A program made the position numbers and the translations under genes. The notes beneath the pieces are model-generated. The model saw nothing but the letters and a program-made list of their open reading frames with translations. It searched no databases and was not told where the DNA came from. A DNA stretch of 64,000 nucleotides from Macrolepiota albuminosa (lineage: Eukaryota > Basidiomycota > Agaricomycetes > Agaricales > Agaricaceae), in NCBI GenBank assembly GCA_027475525.1, contig JAMWFC010000113.1, positions 992,001-1,056,000 on the forward strand. The letters are read 5' to 3'. Below, one piece after another: positions 43,377 through 52,866 of the stretch (positions are counted from its first letter, which is position 1; each line of letters opens with the position of its first letter).

Positions 43377-46162
43377 CGGTGTGGAGGCTCGTTGGCGTGT
43401 TGGTCGGTAAACTCCGGGGGCTTAGCGCGGGCGCCTTTTCGTTGTCCCCTAGGGAACGTTGGCACCGTTCGTCGGATTCCGGAGTTGGGGTCGCTAATTG
43501 TGAGGGTCGTTTCCTCGTCGGTAACTGTCTTGACGACTGATCGCGCCAAGACGTCGAAGGGTCTGCCCAGTAGTAGGTCGTAAGCTGGTGAACGTAAGAT
43601 GTGGATCTGAAGATAAAACGTGATGTCGCCAAGGGTGCACGGCACATTCTTGGCGAGGCCTAGGGATCTGTCTACCGTACCGTTAGCGCTCTGCATATTT
43701 AGTATAACGGTAGGGTCGTAAATGAGGCCTAGATCGTTAGCGACTTCTGCTGCCATAGAAATAATCTGAGACCCGCTATCCACGATTGCCTCTACTTCGT
43801 GCTTGTTGTCTACGGTTAGCGCTACCGAGCGGATAGCGTGCGATTCTTGAGCGACGGTAAGAATGGCGGGGTCCTCTCCATGGTCTACAGACCTAAGGTA
43901 GGTCTCTACTGGGTCCACCGAGGTGGCGTTAGCGATGGAGTCGGCTGGAGAATCTTCAGCGTCGGGAGAGTCGATGGTAACAGAGAAACCAGGAAGCGCG
44001 TCGTCGAGTTCATCAACCTCGGCAACGGCTGTCGCCAAGGGTCGTCGAGGAGTGACTGCCGTCTTGACTTGGTTGCGGACGTCGGGAGCAATACTACAAA
44101 GCTCTTCTACTGATAAGGTAACATTGGTTTTCATGATGCGGTTAAAGACGTGGTTGGATTTCTCGATATCGAATATTGGCGCAGTAGGTCGGTAGCCACC
44201 CTCAGGACGTTTCTCGGGAGCGGCAAAGTTTCGTTGTGCGGGAGCGTGATAACGGTCGGGAATCCCGGAGTAGGGATGGAGAGGCGGCAAAGGCGGGTCG
44301 GGAGCGGTAGCGGACGACGGTGGTTCTGAGGCAGGAGCAGGGGCAGTGGCAGGAGGTGCAGCAGGAGCAGGTGTCGGTAACTTGCTAGCGGGAGGCATTG
44401 GCTTGTATCCTTTAAGAGGTTGTTTAGGCTGCTTAACTTCAACCCCATCAAAGACCTGGTTCTTTAGCGAATCTAATTCCTGCTGCAGCTTGGCGATACG
44501 CTCTTCCCGCGAGAAAGTAGGGTGGTCGCCAACGCTGTCGAAATGTAGGACCTCGTGAATCATCTGCTGTTGGGTCGCCTGTTCGGGGTCGGGGTTAGCG
44601 TTGCCAGATAGCGTGCCGGTAACGATTTGTCCTGGGTTGCGCCTATGCCATTCATCAACTCGCTCCTGGAAGGACTTCTTGTCTGGGTAGTTGGGGATGG
44701 TGGCGCCAGTGGTGAGGACTATCTTGCCGTCGATAGCTCGTCGAATTCTACCTTGGCGAACGTAATTCTCGAGGGTAGCGCAGCGTCCTCTAGTCATGGT
44801 GTGGCCAATTTCCCCACAGAAGTGGCAAGGGCCAGGTGCGGGTACGTTAGCGGGTCGGTTAGCAGTCAGGTTGGTGGTAATCATAGTTTCGATACGTGTC
44901 ATCGCGGAGGCGACAGCGGCGGTAATAGCAGCATTGAGCTCTTCTTTCTTAACGAAGTCGGCAACAGGAGGCGGGATGGGAATGATACCGTTAGTTCGCT
45001 CAGGGGGTGGGCTCGTCCTAGCGCGTGGTATGCCAACGCCAGTGTCTGTTCCCTTGAGAACCCATTTGCCGGCTTCAAAGACGTCGGCAACGTTATAGGG
45101 CTCGTCTGGGTGATGAGCCTGATGAACTATCTCTAGGCGACGAGCAATACGCGTCCACAGTGAAGTCGGGATGCCCTGCTGAAATGGGTAGTTGGGGATG
45201 GTGGCGCCAGAGGTAAGAACTATCTTGCCGTCGATAGCCCTTCGAATTCTCCCTTGCCGAATATAATTCTCAAGGGTAGCGCAGCGTCCTCTAGTCATAG
45301 TGTGGCCAATTTCCCCACAGAAGTGGCAAGGGCCAGGTGCGGGAACGTTAGCGGGTCGGTTAGCAGTCAGGTTGGTGGTAATCATAGTTTCGATACGTGT
45401 CATCGCGGAGGCGACAGCGGCGGTAATAGCAGCATTGAGCTCTTCTTTCTTAACGAAGTCGGCAACAGGAGGCGGGATGGGAATGATACCGTTAGTTCGC
45501 TCAGGGGGTGGGCTCGTCCTAGCGCGTGGTATGCCAACGCCAGTGTCTGTTCCCTTGAGAACCCATTTGCCGGCTTCAAAGACGTCGGCAACGTTATAGG
45601 GCTCGTCTGGGTGATGAGCCTGATGAACTATCTCTAGGCGACGAGCAATACGCGTCCACAGTGAAGTCGGGATGCCCTGCTGAAATAGGCGACGCTCCTC
45701 GTTAATATAGAGCTTGCCGTTCTGCAGAAGCCACCTAGCGATTTTCTGGAACTCGCGGTAATACGTGGAGAACGCGCCAAGCGAAGATGTGCCGTTATCG
45801 AAAGATTCCTGGACTAATTTCTGCAACTCGTTTACCGTGTAGCGGGTAGCCTCCTCAGCGCCAGGGTACAGCTGGATAACTGCCGTCTTCCAGTCCTCAT
45901 ACGAAGCGCCTTGAGCTGGAGCTGGCGGTGCGGCAGGGACAAAGGCGGCAAACTCCGTAAGACCTGTCCACGTCTCTGCCGTGTCATACGATACGTATCT
46001 TGCCGCGTACTCCTTCATCTGCGTGTGGTCGGTAATGTTACAGTCTCTGAATAGATACTCCAATTCCTTGAAATACTGGGATAGCTCCCGTGGTTTGGTC
46101 TCGTCCCATTTCGGTGCCGAGAAGTGGTTGCGTGGCGGCATGCGCTGGACTTGTTGTTCCAT
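43349..46162 (-). CDS. Gag and protease polyprotein of the nested Ty3 element, 937 aa, with an internal duplication
   Basis: ATG at 46162. The gag helical domain (SQYFKELEYLF, AARYVSYDTAETW, QLYPGAEEATRYTVNELQKL) is followed by a CX2CX4HX6C zinc knuckle (CHFCGEIGHTMTRGRC). About 167 residues including the knuckle occur twice in frame (45185 and 44684 mark the offsets, 501 bp apart). A Pro/Ala-rich linker leads to a retropepsin with Asp in IVDSGSQIISMA and the later LLLGRPF. The copies of the duplicated block differ at several bases, so it is probably real or a chimera of two element copies, not a simple assembly overlap. The stop lies in the pol overlap. Confidence 0.9.
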   Translation of the reverse strand: MEQQVQRMPPRNHFSAPKWDETKPRELSQYFKELEYLFRDCNITDHTQMKEYAARYVSYDTAETWTGLTEFAAFVPAAPPAPAQGASYEDWKTAVIQLYPGAEEATRYTVNELQKLVQESFDNGTSSLGAFSTYYREFQKIARWLLQNGKLYINEERRLFQQGIPTSLWTRIARRLEIVHQAHHPDEPYNVADVFEAGKWVLKGTDTGVGIPRARTSPPPERTNGIIPIPPPVADFVKKEELNAAITAAVASAMTRIETMITTNLTANRPANVPAPGPCHFCGEIGHTMTRGRCATLENYIRQGRIRRAIDGKIVLTSGATIPNYPFQQGIPTSLWTRIARRLEIVHQAHHPDEPYNVADVFEAGKWVLKGTDTGVGIPRARTSPPPERTNGIIPIPPPVADFVKKEELNAAITAAVASAMTRIETMITTNLTANRPANVPAPGPCHFCGEIGHTMTRGRCATLENYVRQGRIRRAIDGKIVLTTGATIPNYPDKKSFQERVDEWHRRNPGQIVTGTLSGNANPDPEQATQQQMIHEVLHFDSVGDHPTFSREERIAKLQQELDSLKNQVFDGVEVKQPKQPLKGYKPMPPASKLPTPAPAAPPATAPAPASEPPSSATAPDPPLPPLHPYSGIPDRYHAPAQRNFAAPEKRPEGGYRPTAPIFDIEKSNHVFNRIMKTNVTLSVEELCSIAPDVRNQVKTAVTPRRPLATAVAEVDELDDALPGFSVTIDSPDAEDSPADSIANATSVDPVETYLRSVDHGEDPAILTVAQESHAIRSVALTVDNKHEVEAIVDSGSQIISMAAEVANDLGLIYDPTVILNMQSANGTVDRSLGLAKNVPCTLGDITFYLQIHILRSPAYDLLLGRPFDVLARSVVKTVTDEETTLTISDPNSGIRRTVPTFPRGQRKGARAKPPEFTDQHANEPPHRCFHRPSRR
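44684..45685. repeat. 501-bp in-frame tandem duplication inside gag
   Basis: The block beginning TGGGTAGTTGGGGATGG at 44684 recurs at 45185. It spans the zinc knuckle and the segment before it. Scattered differences exist (for example at 44709 against 45210). The length, 501, is a multiple of three, so gag stays open with two knuckles. Confidence 0.88.
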
Positions 46163-46524
46163 AGCGACTGGGTTGGCGAGTTCGGTTAGCGGTTGTGGGG
46201 AAGGAGTTCTAGAGGTTGGCGACGGGGTGAGCGAAATGACGAGTTGTGAAAGCGGTGTTAACGGAGTGATAGGGGTAACTGATTGCGGTAAGGTAAAGGG
46301 CGACGCTAAGGGGTCGTCGGTACTATAATCGAGGGAATGCGGGAAGAGATCAGGAAAAGCGTCTACAGTGGCGTTCTGTAGTTCCTGGGCGAGAGAGAGA
46401 CCCGGTAAGGCACCAGGTGGTTGTGGGGTTGATGGGTGGGAAGGAGCAATGCCTTCTGCCGACTGCTCTAGCAGGCGGCGCCTACGCTGAAGACGGGTTT
46501 CTGGCGGAATTCTGCCCTAGAGAT

Positions 46525-46542
46525 CCCTCGCGGTGGGCTCCA
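46525..46542 (-). promoter_or_regulatory. Primer-binding site of the nested element
   Basis: Three bases inside the 5' LTR (minus strand) stands TGGAGCCCACCGCGAGGG. TGG pairs with a tRNA 3' CCA. The reverse complement parses as T-stem, a 7-nt acceptor strand (GGTGGGC), discriminator T and CCA, so a full-length tRNA primer is likely. I cannot name the tRNA. Confidence 0.75.
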
Positions 46543-46545
46543 ATT

Positions 46546-47483
46546 TGATGACGCCCAAAGTTTTGGTCAGTAACAAATGTAACTGGAGTGTTACCGTACC
46601 AAGAGTGTGCGTTGGGCGTGCTATAAGTGATTTGAGGAGTCCCGGGCAGGTCCCAGAGAACGCGCCTATAAAAATGAGGAAAGTCGGTAACGGGGTCGGC
46701 AAGTGTCAAGCGCTAAGGTAAAGCGCCTAAGGAAAATGCGGTAAGTGAACACGGCAATGTGAACGGCAAGAGCACGATATGCTTAGCGAAGTCTAAGCGT
46801 CGATAATGCCTGCCGTAGTTGCAAGGCGCGAGTATGTCGAGTGTTGGCGAACGTCTGCAACTGCCGATGAGTTTTGACGTTGCCGACCGTAGCGTAAATG
46901 AGCTCTTGAGCGTAAGGGAGACTGAAGTAAGTGGGGGAAACTCTGGTCTATTCGTCTGCTGGTCCATTGTACAAGTCGGTAAGTACTTTTATACTACAAA
47001 GAGTTCGCCGTCGCCAGTGACCAACCATCGCCAAAGTGCGGTAAACTGGAAAATTTCATAGGGGTAGCTCCAACGGTTTCCGATCCCTACCGTCCTTGGA
47101 GGACCCTTGGCGCCACCAGGCGGCAGATCGCGGTGCTAAACCATCAATCCATCACCCTTCTGTCTGTCAGAGCACCTAAGCGACGTTTGGCGCCAAATCG
47201 AGACGGTAAGCGGTGTCAGACGCCAAGCTGTCCGTCAGTTTTTGATAGATCATCAAACTTCTCGCTAAGCGCTGTCATCAGTGACTGATGCCATCTGTCA
47301 GTTGTCATTCCTGCTGCCGTCGGCGCTATCATTGATTGGATCTGCTTCTTGCCGTGCGCGGCCGTCGGGAATGGCTTAAAATGGGTAGAACGTGTGCGCT
47401 AAGTTCGGAACGAGTGCGGCAAGGTTTCCGGAGCCGGTGCCGAGCCTGCCGTTGATGCGCCTAACCTGTATAGGGTCCTATCA
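46546..47483 (-). repeat. 5' LTR of the nested element, 938 bp
   Basis: In element orientation this is the 5' LTR. It lacks the 13 bp present in the partner LTR, and the two other differences I noted (around 46619 and 47392) are C-to-T changes at CpG. The end is followed by CCGG. An exact 77-bp duplication (47411-47564) then repeats the LTR end. Confidence 0.92.
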
Positions 47484-47564
47484 CCGGCGAGTGCGGCAAG
47501 GTTTCCGGAGCCGGTGCCGAGCCTGCCGTTGATGCGCCTAACCTGTATAGGGTCCTATCACCGG
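47411..47564. repeat. Exact 77-bp tandem duplication (likely assembly artefact)
   Basis: Copies 47411-47487 and 47488-47564 are identical. It repeats the last 73 bp of the LTR plus CCGG, so a false second LTR end appears at 47560. Confidence 0.92.
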
Positions 47565-47984
47565 CCCCGTAGTATTTATAGCGTAGTTCCCTGTTGTATT
47601 CGGCAGTCTTGATATTACATTGCTTTACTTGGATTGTTGCGTGCCCTCTGCTTGACTGGTACGCATTGACTGGCACGCTTTTGACTGGCACGCTTGAATA
47701 CTCGCGTGCTCTAAGATTGGTACGCACTTCGCGACTTTAATTTGCTAACTTGGTCTCATCTTAGAACCTCCGGTTCACGACTCGACCCCCACCCAAACTC
47801 CCCAGCTACTTACCACCCAAAACCCCCGGACCAAATCCCCTTCCCCGGGATTCCCCTGTCCACGTCTTGAACCCCGGAGTCCTAGCCCCGGAGTTCCAGA
47901 CACCCGAGTATCCGTAGGTCAAGTCCGCATTGTAAGGGCGATCGCTTTCCCGGAAGGCCCCCGACTCAGCGGAACCTGACAGAC
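47565..47984. other. GC-rich segment, right part, between the LTR element and DIRS-like RT
   Basis: Counterpart of 35054-35548. It contains short repeats ACTGGCACGCTTTTGACTGG (near 47668-47695) and a stretch GGTTCACGACTCGACC that vaguely resembles a tRNA B box. There is no clear ORF and its class is not identified. Confidence 0.4.
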
Positions 47985-48240
47985 CTTTGTCAAATTCTGC
48001 TCTAACCATGCTATTGAATTGTTCTGCAAACTGGCAGGTGGAGCTCTTGTTTTCTGGTGTAAAGGTGCGAAGTATCCTCCCCACCCCGGCATCAAAACCG
48101 AACTCCAGGCCATGTGCAAGATTTGGATAAAGGTGTGAAATATTAGTGTTGTGCAACTCCACACGCCATGCCTTGGGCTTATACGGCATTGCAAATCTAA
48201 ATTGGTTGTGTGAGAGTGCACTTTTGAGCTCCGTGATCCA
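47985..48240 (-). pseudogene. N-terminal RT region of the DIRS-like element
   Basis: The ORF 48372-47806 includes the conserved block that precedes RT in Agaricomycete DIRS-like pol: KPKAWRVELHN ... LYPNLAHGLEFGFDAGV ... TFTPEN ... FAEQFNSMVRAEFDKG. The frame then enters non-homologous DNA, and the matching continuation is found at 35053. The true coding piece therefore stops at about 47985. Confidence 0.75.
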
Positions 48241-48661
48241 TTTTTCCACAGCCAGAGCATTTGTGCTTGTTGTCATGAGACATAATACGGCAGCCCCTTG
48301 GCTTCTGCCAGTCGGTGCAGAGCTCTTTTCCGTCCAGGTTGATGAGCCTTCCGTTCTTGTTTCTTGCCACAAACGCTCTTTGCCCGTTCCACAAGTCTCT
48401 GGCTGTGCAGTGCCAGATATCGTGGGTGTGTCGGCCGAGGCATACCATGCAGGCAGCGTTGGTCGACTCTGTTGTGCCTGTGCCTGCGCAGGAGCGAAAA
48501 TGCTCGCTGTCGCTTTGCCCGCCTCTTGGTCTCCCCCCTCTTGGGGTACGTGACTCTCTGCCTCTTGTCGGAGAGGGCGAGTACTTTCTCTTCTTTCTGC
48601 TAGAGCCGGCGACAGCTGACATTTCGCTTTTTAGCGTGTTGAGGTCTGTTTTGTTTACCAC
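48197..48661 (-). pseudogene. C-terminal zinc-binding part of DIRS-like gag
   Basis: 154-codon ORF. A basic Ser/Arg-rich segment is followed by Cys/His clusters: ACMVCLGRHTHDIWHC, then CTDWQKPRGC and a CX2CX4HX4C knuckle (CSGCGKMDHGAQKC). This arrangement accompanies DIRS-like pol in basidiomycetes. It probably binds the element RNA. It is separated from the N-terminal gag ORF by 48662-49007, which may hold an intron or a small insertion. Confidence 0.75.
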
Positions 48662-49007
48662 GGAGGCGAGTCACCGGGACCATGATCAGACCCCAAATCA
48701 ATGATTTTAGCACCACGAGAGACGTCGTTAAAGCAGACACCCCGGCGTTAGAGCATATAAGTGGACCGCCGACAATGCAATAATGCCACCCGATTGACCC
48801 ACGATGTACGTAGATCAGCGTGGACAGTTTAAATATCCCGCCATGTAATAAAGCCGACGCCGTGAGTGTCATATGCATCATATAAAGCGTTGTGGGCAAT
48901 CACGTTGAGCGTGTGTCATTCGAGATTGAGGTTCCACAACAATAAAGTCATGCCAATAGGAAAACAAGAGAAAATGGGAAAGGAAACCAGGATTCTCGTT
49001 AGACCTG
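48662..49007. other. Non-coding stretch between the two DIRS-like gag pieces
   Basis: Stops in all frames. A GTGAGT at about 49035 on the minus strand could be a splice donor at the end of the N-terminal gag ORF. No convincing single acceptor was fixed, so intron or small insertion remains open. Confidence 0.35.
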
Positions 49008-49922
49008 CTAGAGTGAGAGACCATGCCACTCACCGGAGATTAAGGAACTTCTTTTCACGTTGTAAACTTGGTCCTTTAAGGTTCTCAACACCCGGTCGTC
49101 AATGATCCCGATGTCGAAGATACTGGCTCTGGGTGGGTTCCTCAGCTGCCGATGCCACTCTCTCCTCACTCTGGCCTGATAGAGGATGAGGACTTTTAGC
49201 CCATCAGATCCCTCATTGCCCAGCTTGTGGTTGGTAATCCTGAAGAAGAATGTATGCATGGCGTCAATCATGTTTGCCGGCCAGGCTTCTTGAACTATGT
49301 TTTCAAGAAAGTTAGTCGACGCGATACATAGCTGATCCCACACTAAGTCTTCGTCCTGAGCCGCTTTACCTTTCGCGCCTCTGAAATTCACCACCGGTTT
49401 TAGCGATAGCATGTCGTCTTCCTTGGCCAAAGTGAACACTTCACTCGATGACACTGACTCGCTCTTAGCTGCTTCTGCTCGGCCTTCAGGTGTGAAATAG
49501 CTTAATTCGATATATTCCCGCTCCCTTAGCTTCTTGATAGCGAAGCACGCTGGGGGATATTCAATGACGTCTGGAACTGGCATACCAGGGACTAAATTCG
49601 GGGCATTCTCCTCGCTCACTGGCGATCGCTCTCTCGATTGCCTCGACGGCAGAGTATCGTCGTCAGCGCCCCTAGCTGGGCCATCATCCTCATTACGACG
49701 CCTGTCCGCTCTCGCAACTGCTTCTCTCTCCTCCCTTTCAGCCTCCCATATGACTTTCCTCTGTTCAAGCGCTGCGACCCACAGCTCTGCCAACGCTTGA
49801 GCTGCTTGCTCGCTCGTCATCCCATCTTTGCCATGAGCAAAAGCCTCTCTCGTAAATCTGTGTTCTGCTGAACTGAAATCCGGAGCTACTTCTGAACCCG
49901 AGTCCACTGTAAGTGTGATCAT
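49008..49922 (-). pseudogene. N-terminal part of DIRS-like gag
   Basis: 304-codon ORF from ATG at 49922. A charged Glu/Arg-rich helical stretch lies near residues 40-95, then a more ordered part (IKKLREREYIELSYFTPEG, WDQLCIASTNFLENIVQEAWP, TFFFRITNHKL). It sits at the 5' end of the element and is followed by the zinc-rich piece. No stops within, so this part is well preserved. Confidence 0.65.
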
Positions 49923-50679
49923 TTCTTTTCCTTTTCTTTTCCAGTACAGTAAACAGAAAATATTGCTTAGACTGCTTAAGATGAGTGATCCCTCGTAAAA
50001 ATTTTACTCTTGCTCCGATAAGACGCGAGCTATGATGCGACGAAGTCTGAGGTAGGTGGCTGTCGTGAGGAAAATTTTATTAAGTGCCACTAACACAGCC
50101 ACCTCACTCAAAGACCACACCCTGTCTCTCTCTCGTGCCTCGTGACCGTCAGGCCAGCCCTGGCTGGAAATATGGTAGCGCAGTCAAATTACATGACTCA
50201 TAAAGGTAGTTCCAAGGCCTTCTGTACATCTTCAACCAATATCCTGTAGTAACACGAGAGGCTTGCCGCAATGCATGAACCAAGATTGTATGGATTGCTA
50301 GATAACTCGTGGGTCCTTGAATCTAAGTAATATTTCCTAAAGCGTTGAAATAAGGTACACAATAAACTGACCTTTGCCGGCTCGGCCGGGCATCGTTCCG
50401 ATCAGACCGATTTACTTCTCTTCGAACATCGCTTTGAGGAGCAGTTGCCATCGCCTGATCAAAGCAATGTTTATTATTACCGTGCCCACTGAAATCTTTT
50501 AACAATAGATTGGTGAACGAGATTGGTCACCACATTCTTAGCCAATTCTAAACCTCATGCGGCCATAGTAGCCTTAACTTTAGTTTCTTGACAAATGCCT
50601 ACTTTGATATGATGGCCGAGGAGATGTTCAGAGTTGCCGATCTGACATACCACGCATTGGCCACTTTCCTGCCCTTATC
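49923..50679. other. DNA between the DIRS-like element and the CAP10 gene
   Basis: It includes the probable 5' terminal repeat region of the DIRS-like element and the CAP10 promoter. A hairpin-capable inverted repeat lies at 50048-50110. No ORF of note. Confidence 0.5.
50048..50110. repeat. Short inverted repeat near the DIRS-like 5' end
   Basis: TGAGGTAGGTGGCTGT (50048-50063) pairs with ACAGCCACCTCACTCA (50095-50110) at 14 of 16 positions around a 31-nt loop. It may belong to the terminal structure of the DIRS-like element. Confidence 0.6.
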
Positions 50680-52866
50680 ATGGATGCTGTAAGCTCAAAA
50701 CGGAGGTTGCGACCCAAAATCCGAGCCGAAGTTCGCTTATTCTACCATTCTAGAGGCTTCAAACGTCGTCTTGTCGATCTCACCGCAATTGTTACTCTAT
50801 CCCTTCTCTTGCAAAGGCTGTTTCACTTTGGATTGTTTCGATTGAGTTCCCATTCCCCCAATGTAGATGAAAGAAGGGGAAGGCAGAAGTTTCCTACCTG
50901 TGACCGCGTTGGAAGACCAGATGATGAGACGCCTATAACTGCCAACCACGTGTACTCTTCAAATGGAATGCTTCGTGTAGACCCTAACGGCATCCATCCT
51001 GTTCTAGCACTTATAAGACGTGCGGAGGATGAATGGGACAGGAAGTTGGATAGAGCTAGTCGAACGCTCGAGGAAGCTGTCATTGAATACAAGAGGCGGT
51101 ATAGGCGGGATCCACCGATGGGATTTGATGATTGGTGAGCTATGTCCCTTAGGATTGGGGTAGACCAGTTTTCATGGCCGTTCAGGTGGGACTTTGCACA
51201 GGAGATGGAAGATCGGCTTCCAGACGAATATGACTCAATATACAGAGAATTAGAGCCTTTCTGGGGCATGGATCCTATAGACCTCGCGAAGATACAAGCT
51301 GAACTCGAGACGAGAGTCGATACATTCACAATCTTAAAGAATGCAACACATGACACAAGCCTTGTCGCAACTTCATTTTCAGATCCGGAGAATTGGCAGC
51401 GAAATGATCTTCTTCGTGGTCTCAAAGAGATCATCGATCTACTTGATCCCGTTGAACCTGCCCTTCGATCGTTTCGTGCAGTTTTCTCTCCTCACCCTGA
51501 GCCAAGCCTATTGTCTGATTACCATGTCAAGAAAAAGTTCCTTGACGCAGCAGCTGCGAGGAAATGTGAGAATTTCGGTGTCGAAATCCTCTTTTTGGCT
51601 GACACCGCCTTCCCAGATGTCAACCTTATTGATCTACCGAAGGTTTACAATGTCGGGTTTGCGTCGGCCTGTGCACCAGGGACACCTGGTAGACCAATAA
51701 ACCATAGTAGTGATTCCACCTATCCTCCTACTGGTCGCATGGAGAGGACGTTCATCTATGACCATCGCTTGTCAATGGATCCTTGCCAGAATCCTCGTTT
51801 ATTTGACTATCACACTCATTATGTCTCTAAAAGCGACAGGATATTACCTCAACCTAATCCAGCGCCCCTATTCTCCTATAGTACCACAGCTCTTTATCAT
51901 GATATACAGCCTCCATCGTTCCTCGGATGGTCCACTGGTTATGCTCTTGAGGACGACCTCGAGTGGGAAAATAAGACGGACGAGCGATTGCGATGGCGCG
52001 GGAGTAATGTAGGTATGATAAATAGCGAAAATACGCGCTGGGAAGATTCACATCGTTCCCGTCTAATTGCACTAGCAAATGACCTCAATGGGACAGCCAA
52101 TTTCTTGATCCCAGGAAGAGTAGAAGACGAAGGTTGGTGGAGGGTTGGTGGAGGGACAGTGATGAAAAAGTCATTGGTCAACCCAGCTCTGTTTGATGTC
52201 GCATTTATGGGGAAGCCAGTGGGTTGTGATGTCCAATTTTGCCGGCATCTGGAATCCCATTTTGAATGGAGGGAGGAGAAAGAGCTTGAGGAGAACGATG
52301 CGGGCAAGTATAAGTATATCCTTGATGCAAGCAAACTTCTACACTCCCTGAATGTTGGCTGATACTGACTCCTTTATCAGGTGGACGAGAAAGGGCCCTC
52401 GACAGAATTCAAGAGGTTAATGTCCTCAAACTCTGTTGTTTTTAAGGCGACAGCATTCCCTGGCTGGTAGGTATTACCCGAAGAGATGACATTTTGCAAA
52501 ATTCAAGGACTAACAATTCTTTCTGGAGGTGGTTGGACCGATCACAACCATGGGTCCACTATGTACCCATTCAGGTCGACTATTCCGACCTCCATGACAC
52601 ATTACTGTTCTTTCGAGGGGGGTTATATGGGGAAGACAATCATGACCATCTCGCAAAGCAGATAGCATATGCAGGTAAAGAATGGAGTAGGACTTTCTGG
52701 AGGGAAGAAGACATGACCGTTTACCTTTTCCGGTACGTGATTCAGTTAGGAAATGTGCAATTGGTGATATAATCGCGCGTACAATTCCAGGTTATTTCTC
52801 GAATATTCTCGTGTCATGAGCTTGGATCGTGACTCAATGTCATATACACTTCAAAAACCAGAATAA
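50680..52866 (+). CDS. CAP10-like glycosyltransferase (GT90), 5 exons, 653 aa
   Basis: Exons 50680-51134, 51186-52326, 52381-52466, 52529-52732, 52791-52866 (1962 nt). A membrane anchor near residues 36-55 (LVDLTAIVTLSLLLQRLFHF) makes it a type II Golgi/ER protein. It continues with the stem motif HPVLALIRRAEDEW and YKRRYRRDPPMGFDDW, then ELEPFWGMDP. The catalytic CAP10 region follows (DPCQNPRLFDYH, YALEDDLEWENKTDERLRWRGS, KYILD, SSNSVVFKATAFPGWW, WVHYVPIQVDYSDL, AGKEWSRTFWR). Cryptococcal CAP10 is needed for capsule synthesis and GT90 enzymes are xylosyl- or glucosyltransferases; the acceptor here is unknown. The apparent stop after residue 151 is an intron. Intron 2 (52327-52380) starts with GC instead of GT. 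Confidence 0.9.

Larger units (their letters stand above)
35549..47483 (-). mobile_element. Nearly intact Ty3-type LTR retrotransposon with an antisense extra gene
   Basis: LTRs at 35549-36499 and 46546-47483 start TGATGACG and end CTATCA. The 4-bp CCGG stands before the first (35545-35548) and after the second (47484-47487). On the minus strand: PBS, gag-protease ORF, an overlapping pol ORF (RT-RNase H), integrase, polypurine tract. Between integrase and the 3' LTR lies a spliced gene on the plus strand. The LTRs differ by a 13-bp indel and, in the parts compared, two C/T changes at CpG sites, so the insertion is recent. There is no chromodomain after the integrase. The remaining breaks in pol are one 77-bp duplication and one TAA. 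Confidence 0.92.
32134..49922 (-). mobile_element. Decayed DIRS-like tyrosine-recombinase retrotransposon, split by later insertions
   Basis: Read on the minus strand: gag (49922-49008, then zinc-rich part 48661-48197), RT N-terminal region (about 48240-47985), a gap filled by other elements, the rest of RT (about 35053-33900), RNase H, then a tyrosine recombinase (to 32134). RT plus a tyrosine recombinase instead of a DDE integrase, and no LTRs, define DIRS-like elements. The RT reading resumes at the expected place (FLREQVEQAIGPFQ context) on the far side of the insertion. This proves that 35054-47984 was inserted later. Stops and frameshifts show the copy is dead. Confidence 0.82.

Noticed and set aside
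47488..47564. A second, tandem LTR end suggesting a tandem element
   Set aside because: It is an exact 77-bp copy of 47411-47487 and belongs to the set of 77-bp assembly duplications.
51135..51185. Premature stop after residue 151 of the CAP10-like protein
   Set aside because: A GTGAGC...TTCAG intron removes it and joins D-W to W-D-F-A in phase, as the family requires.
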